Positions 45,171-51,889 of a DNA stretch of 64,000 nucleotides are shown here, one piece after another. Made by a program: the position numbers and the translations under genes. The DNA is from Sulfitobacter sp. M39 (GTDB taxonomy: Bacteria; Pseudomonadota; Alphaproteobacteria; Rhodobacterales; Rhodobacteraceae). The notes beneath the pieces were generated by a model that was not told the origin of the DNA, did no database searches, and saw only the letters and a program-made list of their open reading frames with translations. Where the stretch lies: positions 1,054,001 through 1,118,000 of the forward strand of contig NZ_WMDZ01000001.1 in the NCBI RefSeq assembly GCF_021735935.1, written 5' to 3'. Position 1 is the first letter of the stretch; each line of letters begins with the position of its first letter.

Positions 45171-46426
45171 TATTCCACGCCCGTCAGGATACGGGTTTGG
45201 ACCGCGCGGCTCACCGTCACGTCCATCGTGGCCAGCGCGGTCAGGCGCAGCGCACCGGATTGCGCGTCACTGTAGGGGTCACGGATGAGGTCAATCGCCC
45301 CCCACGTTCCGACAAAGAACGGGGCCACCCCGCCCGCCGTGGTGGTCAGTACCGCCTTGGACGCGGCTGGCGAGCCGGTCGGCGCGTCCAGAGCATTGTG
45401 CGACATCATGACCTCGCCAAGCGCATCGCTCATCCGGTCCCATTCGGTAACGCCGGACCCTGCATCCCAGATCGCCGCGTCCATCGCGTCCCAGACTTCG
45501 GGTCGGATGAGGGCGCGCACATCGCCGGGGCCAGTCGCGGCGTTGCCGGTCAGAAAACCCACAACCTCAGAACGGATAGCGCCCCACGTCGCGGCGGCAC
45601 CCACATCGACCTCCGAAATGCCCCAGGCGGACGCGCCTGCGAAAAGCCCGGTCGGCTCACCGGCGGACCCGCTGCCAAGGAACACGGCACGGTCGAGGGC
45701 TTCCTCAATCGCGCCATTCATGTCGCGGCGCACCGCCTGTTCCAAACCAGCGCCCGATTGTTTGAGCGTCTTGCGGGTCAGGCGCATCTGGACGCCAAGG
45801 TTGTGATCCGGCTTCAAGGGCCGGTCGAGGGTGGTATAGGCGGCGGGTCCGGGCACATTGCCGGTCTCGCCATTGGCCCAGCCAGCCGTGACAGCGGACG
45901 TGGTGACAGGATATTCCATCTCACCCACGCCCACGTTCACCATCTGCCCGCCCATGCGCGCGGCCACGGACCCCGCAAACAGCCGTTCGATGATAGGCGC
46001 GGTGCGCATCGGGTTCGGGGTGCCCGCCGCGACGGTTTCGCCCGCGCGGGTTTCCAAAGCGCCCCACGGGATAGGCACGCCACGATAGCCACCATGCGAC
46101 CGCAGTTCGGACACGACCTCAGCCGTCCGGCCTTCAAGCGCGCGCCCCTCATCGAGGGCCAGCGCCACCTGACGCATCTCGAAACCGGCCATGACCTCAG
46201 CCCATTCCGTATCGGAGCGGGTTTCCAGTTCTGCGCCCGCGTCCCGGCGTTCTTCATCCTCAGCGATGAGCGCCGCGCGGTAGCGGGCCTCATTCGCGCG
46301 GTATTCCGTATCGAGGGTTTCCATCGACCGGGTTTCATCTTCGGAAGGGCTTTCCTTGCCCACCAGCACGGCGAGTTCCTGACGGATTTCGCTTTGGCGG
46401 CGCTGGATTTTCACGGAGTCCAACAT
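45170..46426 (-). CDS. HK97-type major capsid protein
   Basis: 418 aa. Residues 1-100 are a charged, coiled-coil delta domain (QRRQSEIRQELAVLVGKESP), the scaffold-like part removed by the protease. The HK97 fold follows from about residue 120: RAPIIERLFAGSVAARM-like, EMEYPVTTSAVTAGW, LTRKTLKQSGAGLEQAVRRD and VFLGSGSAGEPTGLF. ATG 46426 follows GAGGATG. The gene overlaps the HNH gene end by 16 bases. Confidence 0.9.
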   Translation of the reverse strand: MLDSVKIQRRQSEIRQELAVLVGKESPSEDETRSMETLDTEYRANEARYRAALIAEDEERRDAGAELETRSDTEWAEVMAGFEMRQVALALDEGRALEGRTAEVVSELRSHGGYRGVPIPWGALETRAGETVAAGTPNPMRTAPIIERLFAGSVAARMGGQMVNVGVGEMEYPVTTSAVTAGWANGETGNVPGPAAYTTLDRPLKPDHNLGVQMRLTRKTLKQSGAGLEQAVRRDMNGAIEEALDRAVFLGSGSAGEPTGLFAGASAWGISEVDVGAAATWGAIRSEVVGFLTGNAATGPGDVRALIRPEVWDAMDAAIWDAGSGVTEWDRMSDALGEVMMSHNALDAPTGSPAASKAVLTTTAGGVAPFFVGTWGAIDLIRDPYSDAQSGALRLTALATMDVTVSRAVQTRILTGVE

Positions 46427-46761
46427 TTTGCATCCTCGCTTTCGTTGGGGTTGTGCTGCATGTCGCGCAGCAATTCGCGCCACCGGGCGCGGTCGGGCGG
46501 AAGCGGCTTGTGGCCAACCTCCAAACGGGTTTTGCGGGCGTGACAGCGGGCGCAAAGCACCTGTAAATTGGCCAGCGCATAGGAAATGTCCGGGCGGTCG
46601 CGGACGGGTAAGATATGATCGACCTCAAGCCGCCGCCGCGCGCCACATCGGACGCATTGCCAGCCATCACGCTCAAGCGCCTGCATCCGCAGAGCCTTCC
46701 AACGCGGTCCCCGGCATACGCGGGCGCTGTGGCGCTTGTATTCATCCCGGCGGCGGCTCAT
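46411..46761 (-). CDS. HNH endonuclease
   Basis: 116 aa. CVRCGARRRLEVDHILPV and NLQVLCARCHARKT give a complete HNH site with two zinc-binding CxxC pairs. In HK97-like phages and in capsid-forming satellites, an HNH protein beside the terminase is needed for cos cleavage; that role is expected here. Start ATG 46761 overlaps the previous stop (ATGA). Confidence 0.9.
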   Translation of the reverse strand: MSRRRDEYKRHSARVCRGPRWKALRMQALERDGWQCVRCGARRRLEVDHILPVRDRPDISYALANLQVLCARCHARKTRLEVGHKPLPPDRARWRELLRDMQHNPNESEDAKCWTP

Positions 46762-47111
46762 TGGGCACGCCCCTGCACGGTCCAGAACCGCAAATCGCCG
46801 TCCGGGTCCACGCGTGACACGCGGATCACGTTCAGCACATCATCGCCAACCTGCACCCGGTCGCCGGGTGTGGGCGTGATCGTCAGGCCGTCCACCGCCA
46901 CCAGCAGCTTCACATCATCGGCCTGCACAAAACCGCCACCCTGACCTTTCAACTCATCGTCAAAGGACGCGACAAAGCCGGTCGCGGCCTGTGGCGTCAC
47001 TGGCCCCGGCGTGGACCCGCCACCGTCATCAGACACAGGCGCGCCTTGGCGCAGGAATGTGACCGCGCGGCCATGCCGTGCGATGAGGCGGCTTGCAGTT
47101 GCGGTTGTCAT
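46758..47111 (-). CDS. Head-tail joining / head-completion protein
   Basis: 117 aa from ATG 47111, which overlaps the terminase stop (ATGA). The N-terminus RLIARHGRAVTFLRQGAPV, beta-rich middle (VKLLVAVDGLTITPTPGDRV) and C-terminal DVLNVIRVSRVDPDGDLRF fit small head-tail joining (gpFII or neck-type) proteins. Assignment rests on position, size and fold pattern. Confidence 0.6.
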   Translation of the reverse strand: MTTATASRLIARHGRAVTFLRQGAPVSDDGGGSTPGPVTPQAATGFVASFDDELKGQGGGFVQADDVKLLVAVDGLTITPTPGDRVQVGDDVLNVIRVSRVDPDGDLRFWTVQGRAQ

Positions 47112-48622
47112 CCCCATGCCACACGCCCCCCGCGTCCCGTGGGCCTGCCCATGATCCGGGCACCCTCGGAAACCGCCAAAACCGTCGCAGCGGCGGCGTC
47201 GATCCGGCCCTTGGACCGGGCCTTGGCCAGCTTGAGGTTGTTTGCAGGGTCGCGCAGGGTGACCGCATCGGCGAAGGCGCTGCGCAATAGCAGCGATGGC
47301 GCAGCCTGCACCTTTCCATCGAAACAGGCACGGCGGAACCGCTCACAATCCTCGCCACCGTCTCGAAAGCCCTGACCGCGCCAGACAATCGGGGCACGGA
47401 TTCCGGCCGCGTCGATTGCCTCGCCAAGTTCGGCTTGCTTGTATCGGTCAGCCGTGACCGCCGCGACCGGCTCACCGTCCACATGCGCCATGATTTCGGC
47501 CAGCCAAGGTGCGACGGGCACCGTCTGATCGCCCAGCGTGTTCAACTCCGCGCGGTCGCTCATTTGCACATAGCGGTCACCAACTCCGTCAGACTGGCCA
47601 CGGTCCAGCAGCGTCGGCTTGGACGGAAAGGTGCCAAGGGCCTCAAGCCGCCCGGTGTCGGGCCAATAGAACGCTGCCGCACTCATCGAGGCACTGCCCC
47701 CAAGGTCGATCCCGATCACAACCTGGCCCCGCCGTTTGGGCAGGCTGGACACCTCGCAGGAAAGCCATTCATCGACCGTCAGCAACAGGTCGCGGGTTTC
47801 ACCACTCACCCGTTCATTGCGGTTGTAGAGGCGATATGAGGTCAGTGTTGACCCGCCCCGCGCAATCGCGCGCTGCGCTTGCCCTTGCAGCCATTCGAGG
47901 CTGGACCCGATGCCATGAACCGCGCCGGGGTTCGCGGACTTGAGGCTTTCCAGATCGTCAGCAGGAAGCCCCGGCGGCGGGCGATGCTCTTGACGGTAAA
48001 CGCCCTCTTGCTCTTGATCCAGCCACACAGAAAACGGGTGCGCATCATCCGGCGCGGACGTGGAAATGATGATCGCGCGCCCCCCGCGCTTGCCCATACC
48101 GGACAACAGCGCATGTTCAAGCGCATCGCCGTTTTCCCCGGCCCAATGGCCCCGCTCATCCATCAGCACCAGCGTTGGCGCAGACCCCAGAGCCGTCTTA
48201 CCATCCGCTGCAATGGCCCGGATGAAATGCCCGCCACCGTCGCCCTCATATTCGATTTCAAGGCGCGGGCTGCGCCGGATCGTGAATTGCTTTTGCTCAT
48301 CCTCTATCAGCGACAGGATGAAACCGGCCACGAAGTCGAAGGCAATCCGCGCTTGATCCCGCGTCCGGGCCGCGATGAGGATCTCCCGGCGGGGTTGCCG
48401 GTCCCAGACCCCCATGACCGCGCCAAGGGCGATACCCGCCGAAAGCGCAGACTTGCCATTGCCTCGCCCGATGGACAGCACCGCGACGTTAACGCTATCC
48501 GCCAGCGCGCCCTTCACAAATTGCCGCTGGTACGGAGCCAACTTCACAGGATCGCCAGCTTTCGGCCCCTCTGGTATTGCGAGGCTTTCAAGGAAGCGGA
48601 TTGCCTTATTGCATGGTTTCAT
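47108..48622 (-). CDS. Phage terminase large subunit
   Basis: 504 aa. The ATPase has Walker A SIGRGNGKSAL and Walker B TLVLMDERGHW (Asp-Glu). The RNase H-like nuclease shows IGIDLGGSASM, AVTADRYKQAELG and KGRIDAAAATVLAV with the acidic residues. ATG 48622 follows GGAGGAG. No small subunit gene precedes it: instead a gene of opposite strand starts 29 bases away. The structural run from here to 42485 overlaps almost throughout. Confidence 0.92.
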   Translation of the reverse strand: MKPCNKAIRFLESLAIPEGPKAGDPVKLAPYQRQFVKGALADSVNVAVLSIGRGNGKSALSAGIALGAVMGVWDRQPRREILIAARTRDQARIAFDFVAGFILSLIEDEQKQFTIRRSPRLEIEYEGDGGGHFIRAIAADGKTALGSAPTLVLMDERGHWAGENGDALEHALLSGMGKRGGRAIIISTSAPDDAHPFSVWLDQEQEGVYRQEHRPPPGLPADDLESLKSANPGAVHGIGSSLEWLQGQAQRAIARGGSTLTSYRLYNRNERVSGETRDLLLTVDEWLSCEVSSLPKRRGQVVIGIDLGGSASMSAAAFYWPDTGRLEALGTFPSKPTLLDRGQSDGVGDRYVQMSDRAELNTLGDQTVPVAPWLAEIMAHVDGEPVAAVTADRYKQAELGEAIDAAGIRAPIVWRGQGFRDGGEDCERFRRACFDGKVQAAPSLLLRSAFADAVTLRDPANNLKLAKARSKGRIDAAAATVLAVSEGARIMGRPTGRGGRVAWG

Positions 48623-48651
48623 CAATGCTCCTCCGAAACTGAGGAAATGCA

Positions 48652-49143
48652 ATGACTTGGATTGAGTTAGCCGAAAATTTCCAGACCGCGATAGTAGGGG
48701 TCATTGGTTTCTCGGGCGTGATAACCGCCCAGTTCGTGAATGCTCGTCTCATTCGTAAGCGAGAAGAAATAGCTTCTGCCGCTCGCCAAAAGGCAATAAC
48801 AGCTTTAGTCCGGGCTGAGTTGACAATTATGAAAGAAGCGTTTCTTCGGCCTGATCCAAATGAGGAAAGAGAGGCGGGTAGCCTTTCCAGATTGACTAAA
48901 ATGAAGCGCAAAGCAACGCCACAAATTATGGCTGAGCTAGGATATCTGGATCCGCTGCCCTTACAAAAAATTCTGTATGTTATGTCGGCAATCGACGCCG
49001 TATATGACAACCTCACGATTATTGCTGATAATGCAACAGAAACGCATATCGATGTGAAAAATGAGCGCTGGAATTTAGCGGCTGGCGCCATGAATAATCT
49101 CGGCGAAAGGATCGAAGACGCGCTCAAACTTTTGCCAAAATAG
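48652..49143 (+). CDS. Unknown membrane-anchored cargo protein, 163 aa
   Basis: The only protein gene of the element on the plus strand. ATG 48652 follows GAGGAA. One N-terminal helix (TAIVGVIGFSGVITAQFV, about residues 12-30) is followed by a charged, alpha-helical cytosolic part (RKREEIASAARQ, later helices). The DNA is visibly AT-richer and its codon use unlike the neighbouring phage genes. Its location between the terminase and replication genes, divergent from terminase, is the usual place for accessory cargo in satellites. No enzymatic motif is seen; superinfection exclusion or defence is only a guess. Confidence 0.75.
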   Translation: MTWIELAENFQTAIVGVIGFSGVITAQFVNARLIRKREEIASAARQKAITALVRAELTIMKEAFLRPDPNEEREAGSLSRLTKMKRKATPQIMAELGYLDPLPLQKILYVMSAIDAVYDNLTIIADNATETHIDVKNERWNLAAGAMNNLGERIEDALKLLPK

Positions 49144-49299
49144 GATCCAAGCTCACTCAGCGCGAAGAGATAACTCCCCCCCGCGACCCCCGGCCCATTT
49201 AGAAAGGAGGGCATTGGAACCAATTTCTTGACGCCTGTTTGCATGCCTGCTAATGCTGAGGGCAGAATTAGAGAGCCACCAGACCTAACGGTCTTTTGT
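49144..49299. other. Non-coding stretch between cargo gene and tRNA-like gene
   Basis: 156 bases without a credible gene. It contains a C-rich run (ccccccgcgacccccggccc, near 49176-49195), the palindrome ttggaaccaa near 49215-49224 and a promoter-like TTGACG near 49231. A cos/packaging site would be expected upstream of the terminase operon, and this is a candidate. Confidence 0.4.
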
Positions 49300-49386
49300 G
49301 GAAGGTTGGCAGAGTGGTCGATTGCACTCAGTTTAGACCTGAGCAGGCCTTTCGGGGTCTCGTGGGTTCGAATCCCACACCTTATT
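49300..49386 (+). tRNA. tRNA-like gene, Leu (TAG anticodon), class II
   Basis: T-arm gtggg-ttcgaat-cccac and anticodon arm ctcag-ttTAGac-ctgag are perfect, and a long variable arm (aggcc/ggtct) marks a class II tRNA. Anticodon UAG would read CUA (Leu). The acceptor ggaaggt/accttat has one mismatch (position 2) and one G-T pair, the discriminator is T and no CCA is encoded. It may be a functional satellite tRNA or a degenerate one; Ser-like D-loop features leave the identity partly open. Confidence 0.65.
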
Positions 49387-49387
49387 C

Positions 49388-49420
49388 GCGGCCCGCTCCC
49401 GACATCGGTGAGCGGGCCGC
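49388..49420. terminator. Hairpin after the tRNA-like gene
   Basis: A 10-bp GC stem (gcggcccgct 49388-49397 with agcgggccgc 49411-49420) lies between the tRNA-like gene and the stop of the converging replication gene. A short T-run (attcgttt) follows on the plus strand. Confidence 0.65.
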
Positions 49421-49444
49421 ATTCGTTTGCCGCGATAGGACCAT

Positions 49445-50305
49445 TCATACCGAAACCCCCACGGCTCGGCATTGGTCCGGTGTGACGGCGTTTGCGGCAA
49501 TGAGTTCAAGTGCCAACGGGATAGGGCAGTGACGGGCAACTGAGGCGTGACCGTTGGCAATCGCCCGCGCATAGTTCGCTTTGATCGCATCCGCCGATGT
49601 ACCGTTCCCCTGCGATGATCCAGCGGGCGCATGGTCCAACCAAGCCCGCGCCTTGAGCCAATTCGCAGAGTGCTTGAGATACATCGACCCGTTGCCCTTG
49701 TTCTCGGCAGCATAGGCTTTGGCCCCCGCGATAATCGCCGCAGGGTCAGCGCCATCCGCTACAGCTTTGGCAAAGGCCTGTTCGGTCCCGTCTCGGTCTT
49801 TCGGTCGGGGGTATGCCTTCCACAACTTATCGAAAGCCGGGTGTGTGTGCTGGGCGGCGTCAGCCGTACACACAGGTTCTTGGATGGTTAAAGGACGGTT
49901 TGGGTGCATGTCCTGCACGTCTTGAGGTGCATGTCCTGCATGTGTGGAGTGCACGTCCTGCACGGGTGCATCTCCTGCACCCGTTGTATCGGCGACCTTA
50001 GAGCGTTCGGGATTGGTTGGCTCAAGTGCCTTTATCGCGTGGAGGTTCAAGCGATATTCAATGGTGAAACCGTGCGCGCAGCGGCGGGTTCCTACCTCTG
50101 AGATAAGGCCCTGTTTGGCCAAATCATCAATGCTGACCTGCACTGTGCGCTTCCCCATTTCGAGGTCGCGGGCCATTGTCGCCTTGCTGGTCCACACGCC
50201 TGACCCATCATCGCTGGCACATGACGCCATGAACATGAGGATGCCCTTGCGGGTGGGTGATCCGACCTTTCGTTTCTGCACAAGGGCGCTAACGATATTG
50301 CTCAT
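49445..50305 (-). CDS. Replication protein, lambda-O-like, with internal iterons
   Basis: 286 aa. The N-terminal winged helix is RKGILMFMASCASDDGSGVW...GKRTVQVSIDDLAKQGLIS (about 20-70), as in phage O-type initiators. A variable linker (about 95-140) is encoded by DNA containing four 15-bp iterons. The C-terminal FDKLWKAYPRPKDRDGTEQAF and MYLKHSANWLKARAWLD are typical of phage replication proteins. In lambda the origin also lies inside the O gene. No primase or helicase gene accompanies it, so it would use host machinery. It is the first gene of the element's minus-strand genes. Confidence 0.75.
   Translation of the reverse strand: MSNIVSALVQKRKVGSPTRKGILMFMASCASDDGSGVWTSKATMARDLEMGKRTVQVSIDDLAKQGLISEVGTRRCAHGFTIEYRLNLHAIKALEPTNPERSKVADTTGAGDAPVQDVHSTHAGHAPQDVQDMHPNRPLTIQEPVCTADAAQHTHPAFDKLWKAYPRPKDRDGTEQAFAKAVADGADPAAIIAGAKAYAAENKGNGSMYLKHSANWLKARAWLDHAPAGSSQGNGTSADAIKANYARAIANGHASVARHCPIPLALELIAANAVTPDQCRAVGVSV
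49904..49980. repeat. Four iterons inside the replication gene, likely origin
   Basis: Copies of gtgcatgtcctgcac or close variants begin at 49904, 49927, 49949 and 49966 (start-to-start 23, 22 and 17 bp). Each is itself a near-palindrome (gtgca...tgcac). They encode residues ~109-134 of the replication protein. Confidence 0.75.
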
Positions 50306-50343
50306 GCCACCACCCCGCGCACGCTGAGAAGTAGCAGCTCAGG

Positions 50344-50431
50344 GGGTTTGACAAACGGCGTGTAAGCCTTTGATCTTCCGAAGGGAGTTTGACAGTTTTC
50401 TGGCAGGTAAGGACCTGTTTCCAATGTCAAA
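50344..50431. promoter_or_regulatory. Candidate arm-type sites and promoter region at attR
   Basis: gggtttgaca (50344-50353) and gtttgacagttttctg (50387-50402) match the pair inside attL. An inverted copy tgtcaaa lies at 50425-50431 and caggt-N4-acctg at 50404-50417. The stretch also must contain the promoter of the replication gene (start 50305). Confidence 0.45.
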
Positions 50432-50436
50432 GGGTC

Positions 50437-50485
50437 GGATTGAAAATCCTCGTGTCGGTGGTTCGATTCCGCCCCTGGGCACCAT
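50437..50485 (+). repeat. attR, 49-bp core repeat (tRNA-Phe 3' remnant)
   Basis: Identical over 49 bases to 40419-40467; only the 3' half of a tRNA-Phe is present, so this copy is not a functional tRNA. It marks the right boundary; chromosomal sequence resumes at 50486. Confidence 0.95.
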
Positions 50486-50653
50486 TAATACTCCCCCTTG
50501 AAAATTTTTCCGTCATACGCGGTCAACGCTAGCTCCTTCCGCTTCCGATGACCCTCCGGCTTGCACTTTAGGCTTCTTGGCGCGAGGCTGCGATCGTGGG
50601 CGTTCGCTTTGGGAGAGGCGGCGTGGACAGTATATTTGGGGGAGGACAGACCG

Positions 50654-51724
50654 ATGGCGGTTGATGCGGGGCGGTTGACGGATTTTGCGACGGCTATTTT
50701 AGCGCATGCTGGGAAGGATGCAGGGCGGGCGGCGAAGGTTGCGGCGCGGTTGGTGGGGGCTAATCTGGCGGGGCATGACAGCCATGGGGTGGGGATGATA
50801 CCCGCCTATGTGGACGGTATTCTTGCAGGGCAGTTGGACCCTGCGGCCGATATCGAGCTGGTGCAGGACAAGGGGCCGTTCCTCTTGGTCGATGGGCACC
50901 GTGGTTTTGGGCATATCGTGGCAGAGCAGGCGATGACGCTGGCGATTGACCGTGCGAAGGCCCACCATTTTGGGATGCTGTCCTTGCGCAACAGCTTCCA
51001 CCTTGGGCGGTTGGGCGACTGGGGCATCATGGCGGCGGAAGCGGGGTTCATCTGCATCCTTTACGCGAATGTTCAGTCCGCGCGCCCCCTAGTGGCACCC
51101 TTCGGCGGCAGTGATGCGCGGTTTGTCACCAATCCTTACTGCACGGCGATACCGGCGACCGAAAAGCATCCGATGTTCGTGCTGGATATGGCGACCAGTA
51201 CCATCGCCATGGGCAAGGCGCGTGTGGCTCAGCTTAGCGGCAAGCCCGCGCCCGAAGGGGCGTTGATTGATGCGCAGGGCAATGCCACGCGCGATCCGTC
51301 GGTGGTGTTTGACGGTGCTGGCGGGGCGTTGACGGCCTTCGGCCAGCATAAAGGGTTCGGGCTTGCCTTGCTGGGGGATATCTTGGGCGGATCGTTCAGC
51401 GGGGGCGGGGCCTATGCGCCCGAGCGCGAGGTGCCCGACCGGATCGTGAACAACATGATGGCGATCTTGATCGATCCGAATGTCTTTGGTCTTGCGCAAA
51501 GCTTTGGTGTGGATGTGGACAGCTATACAGATTGGGTGAAAGCATCCCCCGCAGCGCCCGGAACGGCGGGGGTGCAATTCCCCGGCGACCCCGAAAGGCG
51601 CAGCACGGCAGAACGATCGGCCAAGGGTATTCCGCTGGATGCAGGCACATTGACGCAACTGACGGCGGCGGCGCGAAAGGCGGGTGTTCCAGCGTCAGAA
51701 CATCTCTGCTCTACCTCTGATTGA
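50654..51724 (+). CDS. Malate/L-lactate dehydrogenase family (Ldh/MDH type 2) oxidoreductase
   Basis: 356 aa NAD(P)-dependent enzyme of the YlbC/ComC-like family, distinct from classical Rossmann dehydrogenases. DSHGVGMIPAYVDGIL, RNSFHLGRLGDWGIMAAEAG (active-site His) and DMATSTIAMGKARVA are family blocks; GQHKGFGLALLGDILGG is the nucleotide region. ATG 50654 has GGAGG 8-12 bases upstream. The substrate may be malate, lactate, sulfolactate or ureidoglycolate. The TAXI TRAP genes downstream could import its substrate. Confidence 0.88.
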   Translation: MAVDAGRLTDFATAILAHAGKDAGRAAKVAARLVGANLAGHDSHGVGMIPAYVDGILAGQLDPAADIELVQDKGPFLLVDGHRGFGHIVAEQAMTLAIDRAKAHHFGMLSLRNSFHLGRLGDWGIMAAEAGFICILYANVQSARPLVAPFGGSDARFVTNPYCTAIPATEKHPMFVLDMATSTIAMGKARVAQLSGKPAPEGALIDAQGNATRDPSVVFDGAGGALTAFGQHKGFGLALLGDILGGSFSGGGAYAPEREVPDRIVNNMMAILIDPNVFGLAQSFGVDVDSYTDWVKASPAAPGTAGVQFPGDPERRSTAERSAKGIPLDAGTLTQLTAAARKAGVPASEHLCSTSD

Positions 51725-51889
51725 CATCACTCTGCGCTGACGCGCCTCTCGCGGTCTTTTGTTGACTCAAGGAAAGGCGGGCTCTTATCCTCTTCCACAG
51801 GGCGGAACCACGTTTCACAAGAAAACGGGCCGCTAACCCTGCCGTAGACGCGAATGTTTAGCGCCGCAGGATTTTCTGGGAGGAAAGAT

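Larger units (their letters stand above)
40419..50485 (-). mobile_element. Integrated capsid-forming phage satellite (cf-PICI-like), ~10 kb, in tRNA-Phe
   Basis: Bounded by perfect 49-bp repeats (40419-40467 and 50437-50485), the unit repeated every 10,018 bases. Contents in transcription order (minus strand): replication protein, terminase large subunit, head-tail joining protein, HNH endonuclease, HK97 capsid, prohead protease, head-tail connector, portal, two unknown small genes, MerR-like regulator, excisionase-like protein, integrase. A plus-strand unit (48652-49386) carries an unknown gene and a tRNA-like gene. No tail, baseplate, lysis or small terminase gene is found. All genes appear intact and overlap tightly. 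This set is the hallmark of capsid-forming PICIs, which make their own procapsids and packaging motor but borrow helper tails. A decayed prophage is the main alternative, but the lack of broken genes argues against it. Confidence 0.85.

Noticed and set aside
45122..46543. Plus-strand open frame of 473 codons opposite the capsid gene
   Set aside because: The capsid frame on the minus strand shows HK97 features and stop-start overlap with its neighbours.
42485..48622. Gene transfer agent head cluster (RcGTA type)
   Set aside because: RcGTA clusters contain tail genes and are not flanked by att repeats or an integrase; here the cluster is inside a tRNA-integrated element with a replication gene.
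50437..50485. Second functional tRNA-Phe gene
   Set aside because: Only the anticodon arm to the 3' end is present; the acceptor 5' strand and D-arm are missing, so it is the attR remnant.
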